Assembly (NCBI RefSeq): GCF_963678635.1
Contig: NC_087069.1
Span: forward strand, 27,146,303-27,210,302
Reading direction: 5' to 3'
Source of the DNA: Symsagittifera roscoffensis
Lineage: Eukaryota > Xenacoelomorpha > Acoela > Convolutidae
DNA length: 64,000 bases
In this document: in pieces, positions 38,935-51,123 of the stretch
Layout: each line of letters opens with the position of its first letter
Position numbering within the stretch: the stretch's first letter is position 1
Position numbers and translations under genes: made by a program
The notes under the pieces: model-generated
What the model was told of the DNA's origin: nothing
The model's database searches: none
What the model saw: only the letters and a program-made list of their open reading frames with translations

Positions 38935-41538
38935 ACACACCGGAAACTCGGACACCAAAAAAACTTTTCAAGTTTTTTTTTGTAGCTTACCTATCTACTT
39001 TTATTTATTTACTCCTTTTAAATATAACGTTGACAAAATAAGACACAAATCAAAAAGAGAACTTTGATATAAAGATTGCACATCATTGATTGATTTTAAT
39101 GGCAAATGAGTACCCGGGCTTGACCTCAGTACACAGAAAACGCTTATCATACAATTCCATACATCAAGTGTATGGAAAATTGAATGTCATAAAATATTTG
39201 TATAATTTCGAAAAATGGTTGAAAAAAGATTTAAGCTAATTTCTGCGGCTGTTTGATTCTGATAAACAGCTTATTCAGTCTGGTGATGAAAAACCGAGTT
39301 TTTTTTTGAAAAAAAAATGCTTATAATACAATTCCCAAATATGGGAATTGTATGACCAGCACTTTTTTGATGGCGACACAAAAGTTCGATCGGAAACGAA
39401 TTGTGTGCTCAAATACCCTTTTTCCAAAAAAACATTGCAAGCAAATAATAAAATTTTGTGCGCATAACGTAGTCCTGGATACACTAATTTTGGATTTTTT
39501 TCCTTTTTGCATAATATCTTTTTTCAAAAAAGATGAAAACTTGTATTTTCTTTGTATGGCTTGTTATGTAAGCCTTGATCAATGTCTGATAATTTGAAAA
39601 ATCAAATTTTAAAAATCATCATCGTTGAAAAGTTTTGCCAAAATTTAAAAGTTCGTAATTTTTTAAATATATTTGTGAAAGTCAGCTCTAAGACTGTTCA
39701 GGCCGTTTGCTATACGTTGTAACTGCAAGACCGTCTAACCTTTTTTTGCTTTGAAAAAACCGAGGTCATTGTCACTTGCTTTCGGTTATGAATACAACCC
39801 AAAAGGTTATGAATACAAACCCCAGAAGTTTTGGTCAAGCCGGGTAGGTTTTTCTCCCACGTTTAGCTGTCATATTGATCTGTGTCTTTGTGTTCCCGTT
39901 AAACAGCTGAAATTGGTCCGAAGGATTTCACCAACTTAGAGAGATTTTTTTTCCTGTTTTTTTTTAGTTTGATCAGAGCAACACATCAGTTACAATGAAC
40001 TGCATAATTCCATCATAATCTGTCTGGCTGATTGGAACTTAGACCCTACGACAAAAAATGATATTCTTTCAGCCTTTTTTAAAAAAATATTTTACACTCA
40101 GAAGCTACATATTTACGAACAATCTTATCCACTCCGGTGCACTATTAACCTTATCGGCCCTCGTCAAGAAAAATGTGTTATTTTCAAATTCAAATACTTT
40201 GAAGGTTTCTATTAAACCGCGGGCTACAAACAAATCGGGTAAAAGTAAATGTTTTCGGGTAAATACAAATTTTCCTTTTTGTAAGTCTGACCGGACTCAT
40301 CTTCAACAATAAAACAGTACTGATATATTGAGGTTTTAGCATGTACATTTTGATAGTTTTTTGTGAAAAAACACCATTTTGGTAGATTTGAAAATCTAAA
40401 GTGTTTAAAACGACTTGTTGACTATTTTACAGGTAGTTTTTAGACAAAAAAGCAAGTCAATTTTTGATTAAAAAAACATTTAAAACAATTTGTTAATTCC
40501 CCTTTCAGATTTACTTACACAAGGTATGCCAAATCTATATTGATAGCGATTCTCTGGTATGCGGGATTTTATCTATTAAAAAATAAACCGCCCATCATTT
40601 TTTACAACTACAGGTACACTGAAGTGATTTGCTTGAAAAACTGTTTTTTCCTCCAAGTTCTTTAGCAGCCAAAAAACTAGCTGCCTTAGTTTTGGAAGGG
40701 ATAAAACACCCAATTAAACATCGGTATGCTGTTTGTGTCGCCGTTTGCATTTTTTAAAAATTTCTTTGAAGATCACCGCCATTTGACCAATATTGATAGT
40801 GTTATGAGTTCAATTTCATTTTCACCCATTTTTTTTTAAAAAAGCGAGTTGAGCGGGACACTCCTCATGCATCTGCTTTTGCCTGACCTGAATGAACGTC
40901 TGTGTTACAAATGTATATCAAAATGAATTGAATTTGTCATTCCGAACTTCAAACCAAAAAAAATTCGGCTCCCTTTCAAAATACCGAGTTTTATGTTTGT
41001 TTTACGTGTTATTACGGCTAAATATGTGATGTTACGCTGTAAAGTATGAAGAATAAATTTGTTCACAGTTGTCGATGTGTTCACCACGCCAAATTTCAGT
41101 GCATTATGACAACGTTAATTTAGCTTTTCAAAATTGAATTTGAAAGGGGGGGGGGAACTGGAAAAGAGCCAAAAATTCAGTTGAAAAAACTTAGATACTT
41201 ATTTATTATATGGCTACTGTTTGCCTTATTTTGGGTACGTTTCTAACTTATAACAAAATTTGTTCATCATTTTTTTTTGCAAATGATGAGAGAACAAATT
41301 AGCTGGTCAGAGAAGCCAAAGTAGGCCAAACACAGGTTATATTTTTAACAAAACCTCTCGTAAACCTTTAAATTCAAAATAGCCATTAAGATGATATGAA
41401 AAGCTTCCGTGACAAATTGAAAAACACGAATTTTGTCTAAATTCCGCAAAAAAGTCACGGAATATTCTCTGCAATTTAAAAAATGTTCAGCTGCTCATTT
41501 CTCTCTGCCTCTATTTCTGTCATCTCATTGAGGAGCAT

Positions 41539-42049
41539 CCCGTACCGAATGGAAGCTGTTTTTCTAGATAGAAGTTTTATGTAGATTATCTAGCCTAGTT
41601 TTCTCGTATTTTCTTTGCAGAAGTGATCTATTTCTTTTCTAGTTTAGAAACAAAGTTTCTAGAAAGAAATAACCAGAAATCAGTTAACTGCTCAACCGAT
41701 AAACTTGCTTCGAGTATACACAATAGCAGTAAAAATACAATGCAAACTTACACTTCTTATAACATTGTTATTGTCCTAAAACTTGTGAAATCCATCAAGG
41801 GCTGTAGCCTAGTGGATAGAGCAAGTGTAAAGCAATCATAAGGGCGAGGGTTCGAGACCCCCTAGGAGAATTTTTTCTAGCTAGAAATAGCCTAGATTTA
41901 GCTAATTTCTGATCAGAATTAGGATAAGAAATAAAGTACTTAAAGAAACTCCATGCTTTATTTAAACATTTCAAAAAGAATTTCTGACCAGAAATTAGGT
42001 TAGATACAAAATATTTCAGGTCAGAAATAAAGAATTTTCTCGGTACGGG
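41539..42049. mobile_element. 511-bp non-autonomous TIR element with tRNA-like core
   Basis: Ends in perfect 10-bp inverted termini CCCGTACCGA / TCGGTACGGG, flanked by AT on both sides. The related site in copy 1 (near 35417-35425, GGAGCATTGGAAATCAAC) is uninterrupted, so this is a defined insertion with a probable 2-bp target duplication. Inside are several TTTCTAG/CTAGAAA inverted motifs and a tRNA-like stretch at 41799-41868. No transposase. Confidence 0.75.
41799..41868 (+). repeat. tRNA-like sequence (A and B box), not a good tRNA
   Basis: TAGCCTAGTGG matches the pol III A box and GGTTCGAGACC matches the B box, correctly spaced. However, the anticodon arm does not fold and the 3' strand of the acceptor stem is absent. 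It is best read as a tRNA-derived SINE-like head inside the TIR element. Confidence 0.55.
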
Positions 42050-43930
42050 ATTGTGAATCAACTACGCATTCTAATAAGTTCTGTCCTTGGTGAGACGTTT
42101 TGCGACGCTGCGTTGCCTTCTTTAGTCCGTCAGTTCCTCCTTTAGGCTCCTTTTAACGTCATTTTTCACCGCCTATGAAGTTTTATCGTTCTTTCAGTGA
42201 TCACTCATCATTTATGGGAGGAGTGCACTGCGCATGATTTTACTTTGATTTTTTTAAGTTTGGTTTCCTGATCAATGTAAAAACATATATTTTTTACGTC
42301 TTCTCTCTTTGAAGATGTTGTGCTGCGGTTCATTAATTTTTTGTTCAAAATAGCAATCGAAATTACCGCATATTTCGAGTCTTTTAGTTATTATTTTAGT
42401 TATTATATTTTAGTTATTATAGTCAACTGAAGTGCTGGCTACTTATACTAACCCAGGTTGGCACCTACGTATGATTTATGCCCGCAACGGAGTTCCATGG
42501 ATGATAATCGATTATATTGGATTTTTGTTGACAATCTCAATAAAACTACAAAAATAATCGATTATAATTGATTAAAAATGGATTATAATGATACTATTTT
42601 TCTAAGCAATAAAATCCCAAAATAATCGATTATAATGGATTATAATCGATTATTTTTTAAAGAGAATAAATTTTGTTTTTAAAGCAAAATAATCCATTTT
42701 TAATCGATTATAATCGATTATAATTGCGAATTCTTCTTTTAAATTTTCAGGAAAACTGTAACGCACTCGACTACCAACTAGAAATCTATCGCAGGTCTGA
42801 GATGAATACGAGCTTTATAACCGTATCTCGTAAGGCCATGCAAGACGCTGTAAGAAAAACTACTGTGCATCAATTAGAATTCTGAGAGTAAGTCTGATCT
42901 GCTTTTGTTCAACATTTTTTTTGTGATTGTTCTAAAGCTGATAATCCCACACGCCATAAAAAGTAAAAAGGAAAAACTTCCCATCTAGAAAATCAAAAAA
43001 TACACCAAAGAGAAATATTCAATTCACATTGGACGAATTTTTGAACCAATTTTTTCAATATACTTCAAGCTTGCGCGTTAATAGTATGAAATAAATCACG
43101 CGTCATTTTTCCCAAATTGGCATCTTTAAACCCCATAACTTAAGAAAAACATTATCACAGGTGAAACATTTGTTTTGAATTTTTGTATTTGAGCTCAGAA
43201 CAAATATACTTTTCAGAGATTTTTAAAAAGCCCACCAAAAAGGGCTAATTATAAAGTCAAAATTGTTCTAGAGAAAAAAAACCCACCCCGAGTTCAAATA
43301 GTCCGTCATTTTTATCGAAAAACAATAAATGCGTATGTTCGCTCGCGTATGTTATAATCGATTGAAAATACGAGATTATAAGTCTAAATGATTTTTGTTG
43401 CTTTGAAAGTTGTAATAGCATTATAAATCATTCAAATTGATTGTTTTCGAAATTTGTTGAAACTGTCTATAAAATGACTTTATAATCGATCAATCATTAC
43501 CCATAGGACCTTCGGTGCGTAAAGTATTAGTTTTCGTTATCATCCGAGTATTAGCTTTGATAATAGCATAGCCTTCCCCGCTCTTGTTTTGATTTAATCA
43601 TATAAGTTTCACAAATGAAGCTAATAAAAAAAACAATTGGTCATACAATTTCATATCATGAAAGGTTCATGACTAGCATTTTTTTAAAAACCTTTTTTTC
43701 TTCATCAACTAAAAAAAAATTATAATCCAAATTTGAAAATTCTCAAATCTGATAAACTACATATAAGCGTAATAAAATTGATTTTGGAACAAAAGCATCC
43801 ACAAAAATTGATGAAACATTTTTTGTTTAAAAAATCCGTAGAGTTAGCAGATAATTTTCTGGCCGCGTGAAATGCTAGTTTTACCACAAGAAAATTGAAT
43901 GAATAACGATTCTTTTGTGAACCGGGTTTG

Positions 43931-45006
43931 TTGTTCCGACTTTCGATACGAAAGTAACGGAATATTTGTGCTCGGGGTGGGTTTTTTTTTCTTCAGACAA
44001 ATTTCGACTTTTTAACTAGCCATTTTTGACGGAACTTTTTTATATTATTCGAAAAGTATTGTTGACCTGAGCTCAAATTTGAAAAAATATTTCACCTGTG
44101 ATCATTTTTTTGTAAAGTTACGGGGGTTAAAGGATTGCTATTTTGGTCAATTTGGGACAATTAACGCGCGATATATTTCGCGCTATTAACGCGTAAGCGG
44201 AGAGTTAATCCGCTAGAAATTGTTCCAAATTGGTTAAAAGAAGCTTGTTTGCCATAATTGGTTTGTTACAAGGAGCAAAATCTGTCCTGTTGTACTTTAT
44301 ATGGCGTGCGGGGGGTTGGTTTTCATAAAAAAATTTAAAATTTTAGAATTTTTTTTTTCATTTTGTTTTATTTCATTGAATTTTTTAATATTATTACTGC
44401 TCCATAATTCTTCAAGGGCAGTCGGAACATTCAGGCCTTCGCCCTGATACGAGCAGTCTTGTTGTTCCGACTTTCGATACGAAAGTAACGGAATATTTGT
44501 TGCTCCGGGTGGGTTTTTTTTTCTTCAGACAAATTTCGACTTTTTAACTAGCCTTTTCTGACGGACTTTTTTAAATATCATTCGAAAGCTATTGTTGTCC
44601 TGAGCCTAAATTTGAAAAAATATTTTACTTGTGATCACTTTTCGTAAAGTTATGAGGGTTTAAAGATTGCCATTTTGACCAATTTGGGACAATTAACGCG
44701 CGATATAATTCGCGCTATTAACGTGTAAGCGGAGATTTAATCCGTCTTAGAAATCGTTCCAAATTGTTTAAAAGAAGCTTATTTGCCATGTTTGATTTGT
44801 TACAAGAAGCGAAATCTATTGTTTTGTACTTTATATGGCGTGTGGGGGGATGATTTTCATTTAAAAAAATTTCCACATTTTAGAAAAAAAAATTTTCATT
44901 TTATTTTATTTCATTTTTTTTTGTGTTTTTTATGTTATTACTGCTCCATAAACGTTAAGAGGCAGTCGGAACTTTCAGGGCTTCGCCCTGATACGAGCAG
45001 TCTTGT
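43931..45006 (+). mobile_element. Two tandem copies of a ~0.53 kb hairpin-ended repeat
   Basis: The units begin TTGTTCCGACTTTCG at 43931 and 44462. Near the 5' end is the palindrome ACTTTCGATACGAAAGT. Near the 3' end is AGTCGGAAC (the reverse complement of GTTCCGACT), then the hairpin CAGGGCTTCGCCCTG and ACGAGCAGTCTTGTT. Further copies lie at 45781-46288, about 46650-47022 and about 56895-57636 (with an insertion), partial at 37095-37170, and inverted at about 36150-36530 and 42940-43310. Subterminal inverted repeats plus a 3' hairpin and tandem arrays resemble non-autonomous Helentron-type elements, but this is only a structural resemblance. Confidence 0.6.
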
Positions 45007-45532
45007 TATCTTTTCAAGGCTATAATTGCCTTGAGAATTTCACGCTTAATGATTGGATGGTAAAAATAAACTAATGGGCGGTTGGGGTTGAAGTTGAAGA
45101 TACTAATCGCAGAAGAGGGTTCGATCCATGACTTCCCCGTTAACTAACTTGTCTCCAATAATCACAGAAACCCTCAATTGTTTTCTGTGAACTCTGACCG
45201 ACTTTTTGTTAATTCTTTCTTTTTGACCACACGGAGAATTTTTGCTGAGAAAAGTGAAAATTCCTATCATAATTCTTTCCCAAGCAGCTTCCTCCGCTTC
45301 ATTAGCTATAATTAATGTATTTCTTTAAATTTTTCTCATTCGTTGAGAAATAAATAATTTATTTGGTTTCAATTTATTTTTTTCTCACTCCTAGGAAAGA
45401 ATAAATATCTATGATATCTGCGGTCTAAAAAAATTTTCCGAAAAGCTATCTCAAATCAGATATGCATAGCGAAAAAAAAAATAAGCATCAAAGAGTTAGG
45501 TTTAAATTTGAACGTCAATTTCTTGTTTTTAG
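45007..45532 (+). other. Region upstream of protease gene 2 exon A
   Basis: No exon identified. It ends in TTTCTTGTTTTTAG (45519-45532), a good acceptor, so the first coding exon (ATG and start of the signal peptide) should lie upstream. I could not pick it out in the repeat-rich sequence. Confidence 0.4.
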
Positions 45533-45766
45533 CTATTAATTTAGTACATTTTGTGTCAACGTTTGTAAATCAAGAAAAAACGAAGTTGAAAAGAGCAATT
45601 GTCAATGGGTACGATGCTCCTGAGCGACCGTTTTTCGTCAGCTATTTTATAGCGAAGAGGAATGAGAATGACAGTTCAATATTGATTTGGCACTCCAGGC
45701 CATGTGGTGGTGTGCTAGTTCGACCAGAGTGGATTTTGACGGCTGCTCATTGCTTGCACGATTATG
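45533..45766 (+). CDS. Protease gene 2, exon A: pro-region and catalytic His
   Basis: The acceptor TTTTTAG ends at 45532 and the donor G/GTAGGC starts at 45767; phase 1 at both ends. The reading begins INLVHFVSTFVNQ, probably the end of a signal peptide, then TKLKRAIVNGYDAPERPFF, where cleavage after the basic pair would free the mature N-terminus. RPCGGVLVRPEWILTAAHCL contains the Cys42-like residue and the catalytic His in the classic TAAHC motif. The frame upstream is open a little further but has no ATG, so exon start is set by the acceptor. Secreted chymotrypsin-family protease. Confidence 0.85.
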
Positions 45767-48029
45767 GTAGGCTCCTTTTATTGCTCCGACTTTCGAAGAA
45801 AACGGAATATTTATGCTCTGTGTTTTTTTTATTCAGTCAATTTTCACCGATCGAGATAATAATTTTCAACAAAAGTTTTTGTACCCCATTGAAGATATCA
45901 ACTTCTTGAGTTCAAATGTAAAATGACATTTTACCTCCGATCATTTTTTAAAAAGTTCTGTGGCTTTGAAAATTGCCAAATTTTCCATGTTTTGGACTGC
46001 TAATCCAGTTCAGAAGCAGCTTTGAAGGGTTTATTGTTTATTCATAATGCTAGCAGCGTAAGGCGATTTATTTATGCGTGGCGAGTTATCCCGCACAAAA
46101 AATTGTTCCAAATTGAATTTAGGCTAGCTATTTGTTCGTTTTAGTTTTGTACGACTCAAAATTGTACACTTTGATTTTGTACAAAATGTATGGGTTTTCA
46201 ATGTTTTCTTTTCCCAAAAACTTTTCGATATGAATAAGGGTTATTTGGAACATTCAGGGCTTTGCACTGATATCCGAACAATCTTGTTGCCATTAAAATT
46301 TCCTTTTGTTGCTCTTTCATTATAGATTTTGGTCATGTTGGATTTCAATCATATTCTTTTTCTGTCTTATATTCTGAGTTTGGTCAATTTCTAGACGAGT
46401 TTCAGTAAATTGTATCAAAAGTTTTACTTCGACCGAAAGAAAATAATCTCATTTACAATCCATGAAATAGTGAAATTGATATCAGGTTTTTTTGGTTCTT
46501 CGAATGTCATTTTTCACCATCTTCACCATTTTTCACAATCTATTTCAGTTTCTCGAGTAAAACTATTTTAAAAACTGTTTTTGTGATGCAAAATTTTTAC
46601 AGCGAAAGAATTGAGAATTCAGAATATTCAACGAAACTCGGTGATTATATTTAACCTGTGATCATTTTTTTGTAAAGTTATGGGGGTTTAGATATTGCCA
46701 TTTTGACCAACTTGGGAAAGATAACACGCGATATATTTCGCGCTAATTGACGCATATGCGGAGGTTTAATCCTTCTTAGAAATCGTTCCCAATTGCTTGA
46801 AAGAAGTTTATTCGCCAATATCGATTTGTTACAAAAAGCAATCTATCATTTTGTACTCTATATGGCGTGTGGGGTATAATTTTTGCAAAAACCTTCATAT
46901 TTTATTTAAAATTTTTGATTTTTAACCCAATACATTGAATTGTTCTTGTTGTTACTGCTCCATAGACCTTGAAATGCAGTAGGAACACCCAGGGCTTGGT
47001 CCTGATACCAGCAGTTTTGTTTTGTAGGCATTCAATCGAATAGCTTTCAGCTAATACTCAGCTTTTTCTGAACTGGATTAGATTAGCATTCAATATAACT
47101 TTACCACATCAAACGCCAACCAAAGTAACCTGAGAAAACTGGAGAAAACCGAGGTTTCAATTTTGTTTCATATGATTGACTGCATTATTGGTCAAATGCG
47201 GGAATCAAAGTTTCTTTTTCTTATTTTTTTTTCAAGCATTTTATGAAAATTCTCTAAAAAAAGTTGAAAGAAAAATTCCAATCAAATTGGTTTAACTTTT
47301 TTTCGAGTTTTTATTTTGAAGGCAAAGCTTTTCATCTTTGTCAGAAAAGTTTCGCGATTGATTCGGTTGGAGAAGAGACTCATGGAAAGTACTAAACTGT
47401 TAAGTTTGTAGTACTGTTTTATCAGTTGGCACTCAAGAACGTCATTTATAAGTTCACTACATCACATGAAAACGTTACGCGCATCCCGTTTCAATAGTTA
47501 AAAATCGATAATTTAAATACTTCAAAACGCGACTTTCTAAAATTCATTAGAAAGTTTTTGGAAGCTAGAAAAATCAATGAATTTCTTTTTTGTTTAACAA
47601 TTTATAATCAATTAATTCAAAATTATGGCTTATATTTCCCTTTTTTTCATACCAATTGTAGAACAACCGAATATAAATGATAAATTTCATCGCGTTTTCA
47701 TATTTTTTTGCTAAAAATATGAATAGTTTAAGCTGGTTATAATGATTATGGTCCGTTTAATTAGCCCATTTTGACTCCGCCTTGCATCTAAATAGCTTTT
47801 AAATTATTATATATTTTTCAAGACGTTGGCTATGTTAGATTTTAAAAATACATTTTACGTTAAAATCATCAAAAAATTTTGGCTAAAGTTTTTTCATTTT
47901 ATGTAGTAAAATTACAGTTTTTCTTCAATTTATCTCCTTTGATCGTTTATGGGAAATTTTGTGAGTGTGTAGTTAAATTTATTAATTTTTCAACAAACAA
48001 TTTAGGTTGAAAAGCTCAAATAAGTGTGC
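45767..48029 (+). other. Start of the 10.6 kb intron A-B of gene 2
   Basis: Filled by copies of the ~0.53 kb hairpin-ended repeat (45781-46288 and about 46650-47022) and AT-rich unique sequence. The first copy starts only 15 bp after the splice donor. No exon. Confidence 0.6.
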
Positions 48030-48250
48030 TGTTGTTTGTTTGTTGTTTGTGGTTATGCCGAAGGGAGCTCTTAAAGGCATCACTTCGCCAGCACCGTAGT
48101 TCCGTTTGGATCTTGAGATAGAATGGCTAGTCCCACGTCAGTTGTACCAAAAATTTCTTGTCTTGCCGCTATTGTTCCAGGACATTCCAGTAACCAGTGT
48201 TCTAGCGTTTCCGGAGCACAGCATGGAGATGCAACTCGCACTGAGGCTCC
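48030..48250 (-). mobile_element. Inverted 3' end of a non-LTR retroelement
   Basis: On the - strand this encodes CCAPETLEHWLLECPG and continues to a stop at about 48080, the Cys/His motif that ends the ORF2 of many RNase H-bearing non-LTR elements (E-T-x-x-H-x-L-x-x-C-P). A short 3' tail follows with CAAACAACAAACAAACAAC. The same region is missing from the end of the + strand body next to it, so the two segments appear to belong to one insertion. Confidence 0.6.
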
Positions 48251-48382
48251 GACTTCCCCCGCTCTTCGACGAAAGACCCACCAGCGCGACGGGCGTATGT
48301 CACGCCTGCATTGGCTCGATCCGCAATCACCAGCGCAGCCGCTCCTGTATTGAAAACGGCTGCATGGCCCGCGGCCATCTGA

Positions 48383-48940
48383 AACGGGCATGCAGCAGCC
48401 TCAGCCGCTTTAGAAGACTGGAGCATCCCCACCCGCAGCGTCTTCTCTCTTCCCCCCACGAAAACGATCGCCGGTAGAGCCGTCTCTACCCTCTCCCAGT
48501 TCCAGGATAGTCAAACCAGCGACAAGCGAACGTGCAAGGAGTGCAAGAAGACCATTGCCAGGAACGCTACAGGAGTCGGCTGCCCCCACTGCGACAGCAC
48601 TCTCCACAATGTTTGTGTCGTTAGACAAGGTTTCACTCGTGACCAGGTGGAACTCTTCGCGACGGGCGAAGACTGGAGCTGCGGCAAATGCTCTGTCTCC
48701 CAGCAGCACCCGAACCCAGAGTACATGGTGGAGCGTTCTGAAGGGAAGACTGCCACCAGCAATGACTCACTGCGGATCCTGCAAAAGAACGCCGACAGCA
48801 TCAAACTGAAGGTCGACGAACTGTTCCAGAGAATGAAGGAACTCGACATCGAAATTGCCCTCGTTCAGGAGAGCAAATTGCGAGAGAAGGACAAGACCCC
48901 TAGCATCAAGGTGTACATTTCTGTGAGAGCGGACCGATAG
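48383..48940 (+). pseudogene. Non-LTR ORF: PHD-like finger and endonuclease start
   Basis: Open frame of 186 codons. CKECKKTIARN ... CPHCDSTLHNVC ... WSCGKC gives the Cys4-His-Cys3 spacing of a PHD/RING-type zinc finger, known from the N-terminal proteins of some non-LTR elements. It is followed by LRILQKNADSIKLKVDELFQ and IEIALVQESKLREKD, the first motifs of the AP-like endonuclease (N at the metal site, QE catalytic pair). The frame stops at 48938-48940, and the endonuclease middle (about 150 residues by family comparison) is missing before GSDHLP at about 48970. Confidence 0.75.
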
Positions 48941-49065
48941 AGAGAACGGAGTGGAGCGTAGGAGAATGCCTCGGGTCAGACCACCTCCCCATGCTCATTA
49001 GCATCCGCTGCACTGTGAGCACCTTCCAGCAGACGCCGCAGCAAGCACGCTGGAAAACGAAGTAA

Positions 49066-51108
49066 GTGAACTGGGCCGACTTCACCGCAGTCGTAGAAGA
49101 AGATGCAAAGAACTGGATCAAGGAGCAATCAGTCCACACGAGGGCAAGACGCTTCACGGAGTCCCTCATCAAGGCCGGTACCTCGCACGTAGGCAAGACT
49201 AAACCTGACAAGCACAAGAAAGTCGGGATATCAGCCACCGTCCGAGCTCTGGTTAAGAAGAGAAACCAACTGCGAAAACAGGTCCGCACCCACCGCGCAG
49301 AATGGGTGCAAATCTGTGGCGAAGTGGCTATAGCCGTGGAAGAAGAAACGGAAGAGAAATGGTTGGAGTTCGTGGAGTCGCTCGAGTCCTCAAGCGACTA
49401 CATGGAGAGTGATTAGCTTGCTCAGCGGCCGTCCCGACTCCTGCTCCCCCAACGAAGCGATCAGAAGAGGTGACACTATCATCGTCTCCAATCACGCTAA
49501 AGCTGACGCCTTCGCTGCCCACTACGCGAATATCAGCAAACTGGAGTTCACCAAACCCGAACGCGACTGCATCAGAGAAGCGAAGAGATGGATGCAAGCC
49601 TCTACTGCGGACGATTGCACCGTAGCCAACTTCAACCTGGATGACCTGAACCGCGCCATCAAAAAGATGAGAAGCCCTCGGGCCTGCCGACAAAGAGGAA
49701 TTGCTGTCCATCTTCAACCAGTGCTTCAACGAGACCGAAGTACCACAACCCTGGAGGAACGCCACCATCATCCCTTTGCTCAAGACGGGAAAACCTGCTA
49801 GCGACATTGAGTCTTTCCGCCCTGTCAGTCTGACCTCTTGTACGGTCAAGAACCTGGAACATATGATAGTGCATAGACTCTACCATTTCGCTGAAGCCCA
49901 TGGCCTCACCTTCCAAACCCCAGCAGGTTTCAAGAAGAACATAAGCTGTGAAAACCAATCTCTCAGAATGACCCAAGACATTAGTGATGGCTTTCAAGAC
50001 CGCAGGCCGAAGAGGACGGTCATGGCGCTCCTCGACCTGCCTAGAGCGTACGAACGCGTGTGAAAGAAACCTGCTCCTGTCCCTGGTAGACGGCGGAGTT
50101 CCGTTGAAGATTGTGCGCTGGATCGACGCTTTTGAAGATTGACGCTTTTCTGAGGATCAGACAGTTCAAGGTTCTTCTCAACGGGAGCCTCAGCAGAACG
50201 AGATGGCTCATCCACGGTGTGCCTCAAGGAGCCGTTTCCTCTCCCCTCCTTTTCCTGTTCTATATCAACACCATTACCGACAACCTCCCCGTCGAAGCAG
50301 AAACTCGATTTTTGCAGACGACCTCACCATCTGGGCTAGCAACAACCAGAAGTTAGAAGCGAGCAACAGCTTTCAACAAGCGGTCAGAACTATTGAAGAG
50401 TGGTGCAGAAAGAAGAAGATGATCCTGAGAGATAAGAGCATTGTGACGTTCTTCTCGAGTGGCTCTGGCGACGCGATGTGGATACCGAGAGTCACCATGA
50501 ACGGCCTCACTCTCAAGTTTGACCCAGCCCCGAAACTCGTCGGGGTCTACATGAGCAGAACCCTTTCTTTCCAGTCTCACGTCGACAAAGTGGTAGTGGA
50601 GATCCAGAAGAGAAAAAGCATACTCGCCTGCCTCAGCACTTCACAGTGGGGCCTGAAGAAGAAACCCCTTCGCAAGATCTTTCTGGCGACACAGCGTAGC
50701 GTGCTATACTACGCGGCTCCTGCCTGGCAGTCGTGGCTGGCCAACACACAGCTCGATAGACTTGACCAAACCCAGAACCATGCCCTACGCCGCATTACTG
50801 GACAGACAGCCTGCTGTCCCCTGGAAGCCCTCCGCCTCGAGTTCGGTGTCCAGAACTACACGACCACTTCGAAACGACTGGTCGCGGCTTCGAGAGAGAA
50901 AGCCTACAGGCTCCCCCCACAGCACCCCGGCGCATCGCTGTCGAAGGCAACACCTCCAACAGACAGTGCAGAGACAGCTGGAGGGAGAAGAGCAAAAGAC
51001 TTGAAGAGCAACTCCCCACCGAGCTGCAGAAGAGGCTCCCCCTTCAACAGATCAAGGAACCACCTTGGAACTGCTACGACAGACGCTGGAGTGTCTCCAC
51101 CACCCTAG
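49066..51108 (+). pseudogene. Non-LTR reverse transcriptase, several frameshifts
   Basis: RT motifs appear in order but in different frames: the pre-RT region (49066-49801), WRNATIIPLLKTGKP and FRPVSLTSC (49701-50063), MALLDLPRAYERV (where FD[KR]A is usual, so the first catalytic motif is altered), LNGSLSRTRWLIHGVPQGAV (50111-50356) and the catalytic FADDLTIWAS, reached only in the frame 50203-51108. The thumb region WGLKKKPLRKIFLATQRSVL and YYAAPAWQSW follows. At least four frame changes and a stop after YERV exclude a working enzyme. Confidence 0.8.
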
Positions 51109-51123
51109 CAGGAAAGAACAGAA

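Larger units (their letters stand above)
38935..43990. repeat. Segmental duplication, copy 2
   Basis: Begins with a copy of the CGGACACCAAAAA region found at 31450 and 32975, then follows copy 1 colinearly. Insertions specific to this copy are the 511-bp TIR element at 41539-42049 and an ATAATCGATTATAAT tract at about 42500-42755. It merges at its right end into the tandem ~0.5 kb repeats at 43931. Confidence 0.8.

Noticed and set aside
41799-41868. Functional tRNA gene
   Set aside because: A and B boxes are present, but the acceptor stem does not close and no anticodon stem forms; more likely a SINE-like relic.
45508-45532. Start of gene 2 placed at 45508
   Set aside because: The codon there is TTG, not ATG, and a good acceptor ends at 45532; the exon is taken to begin at 45533.
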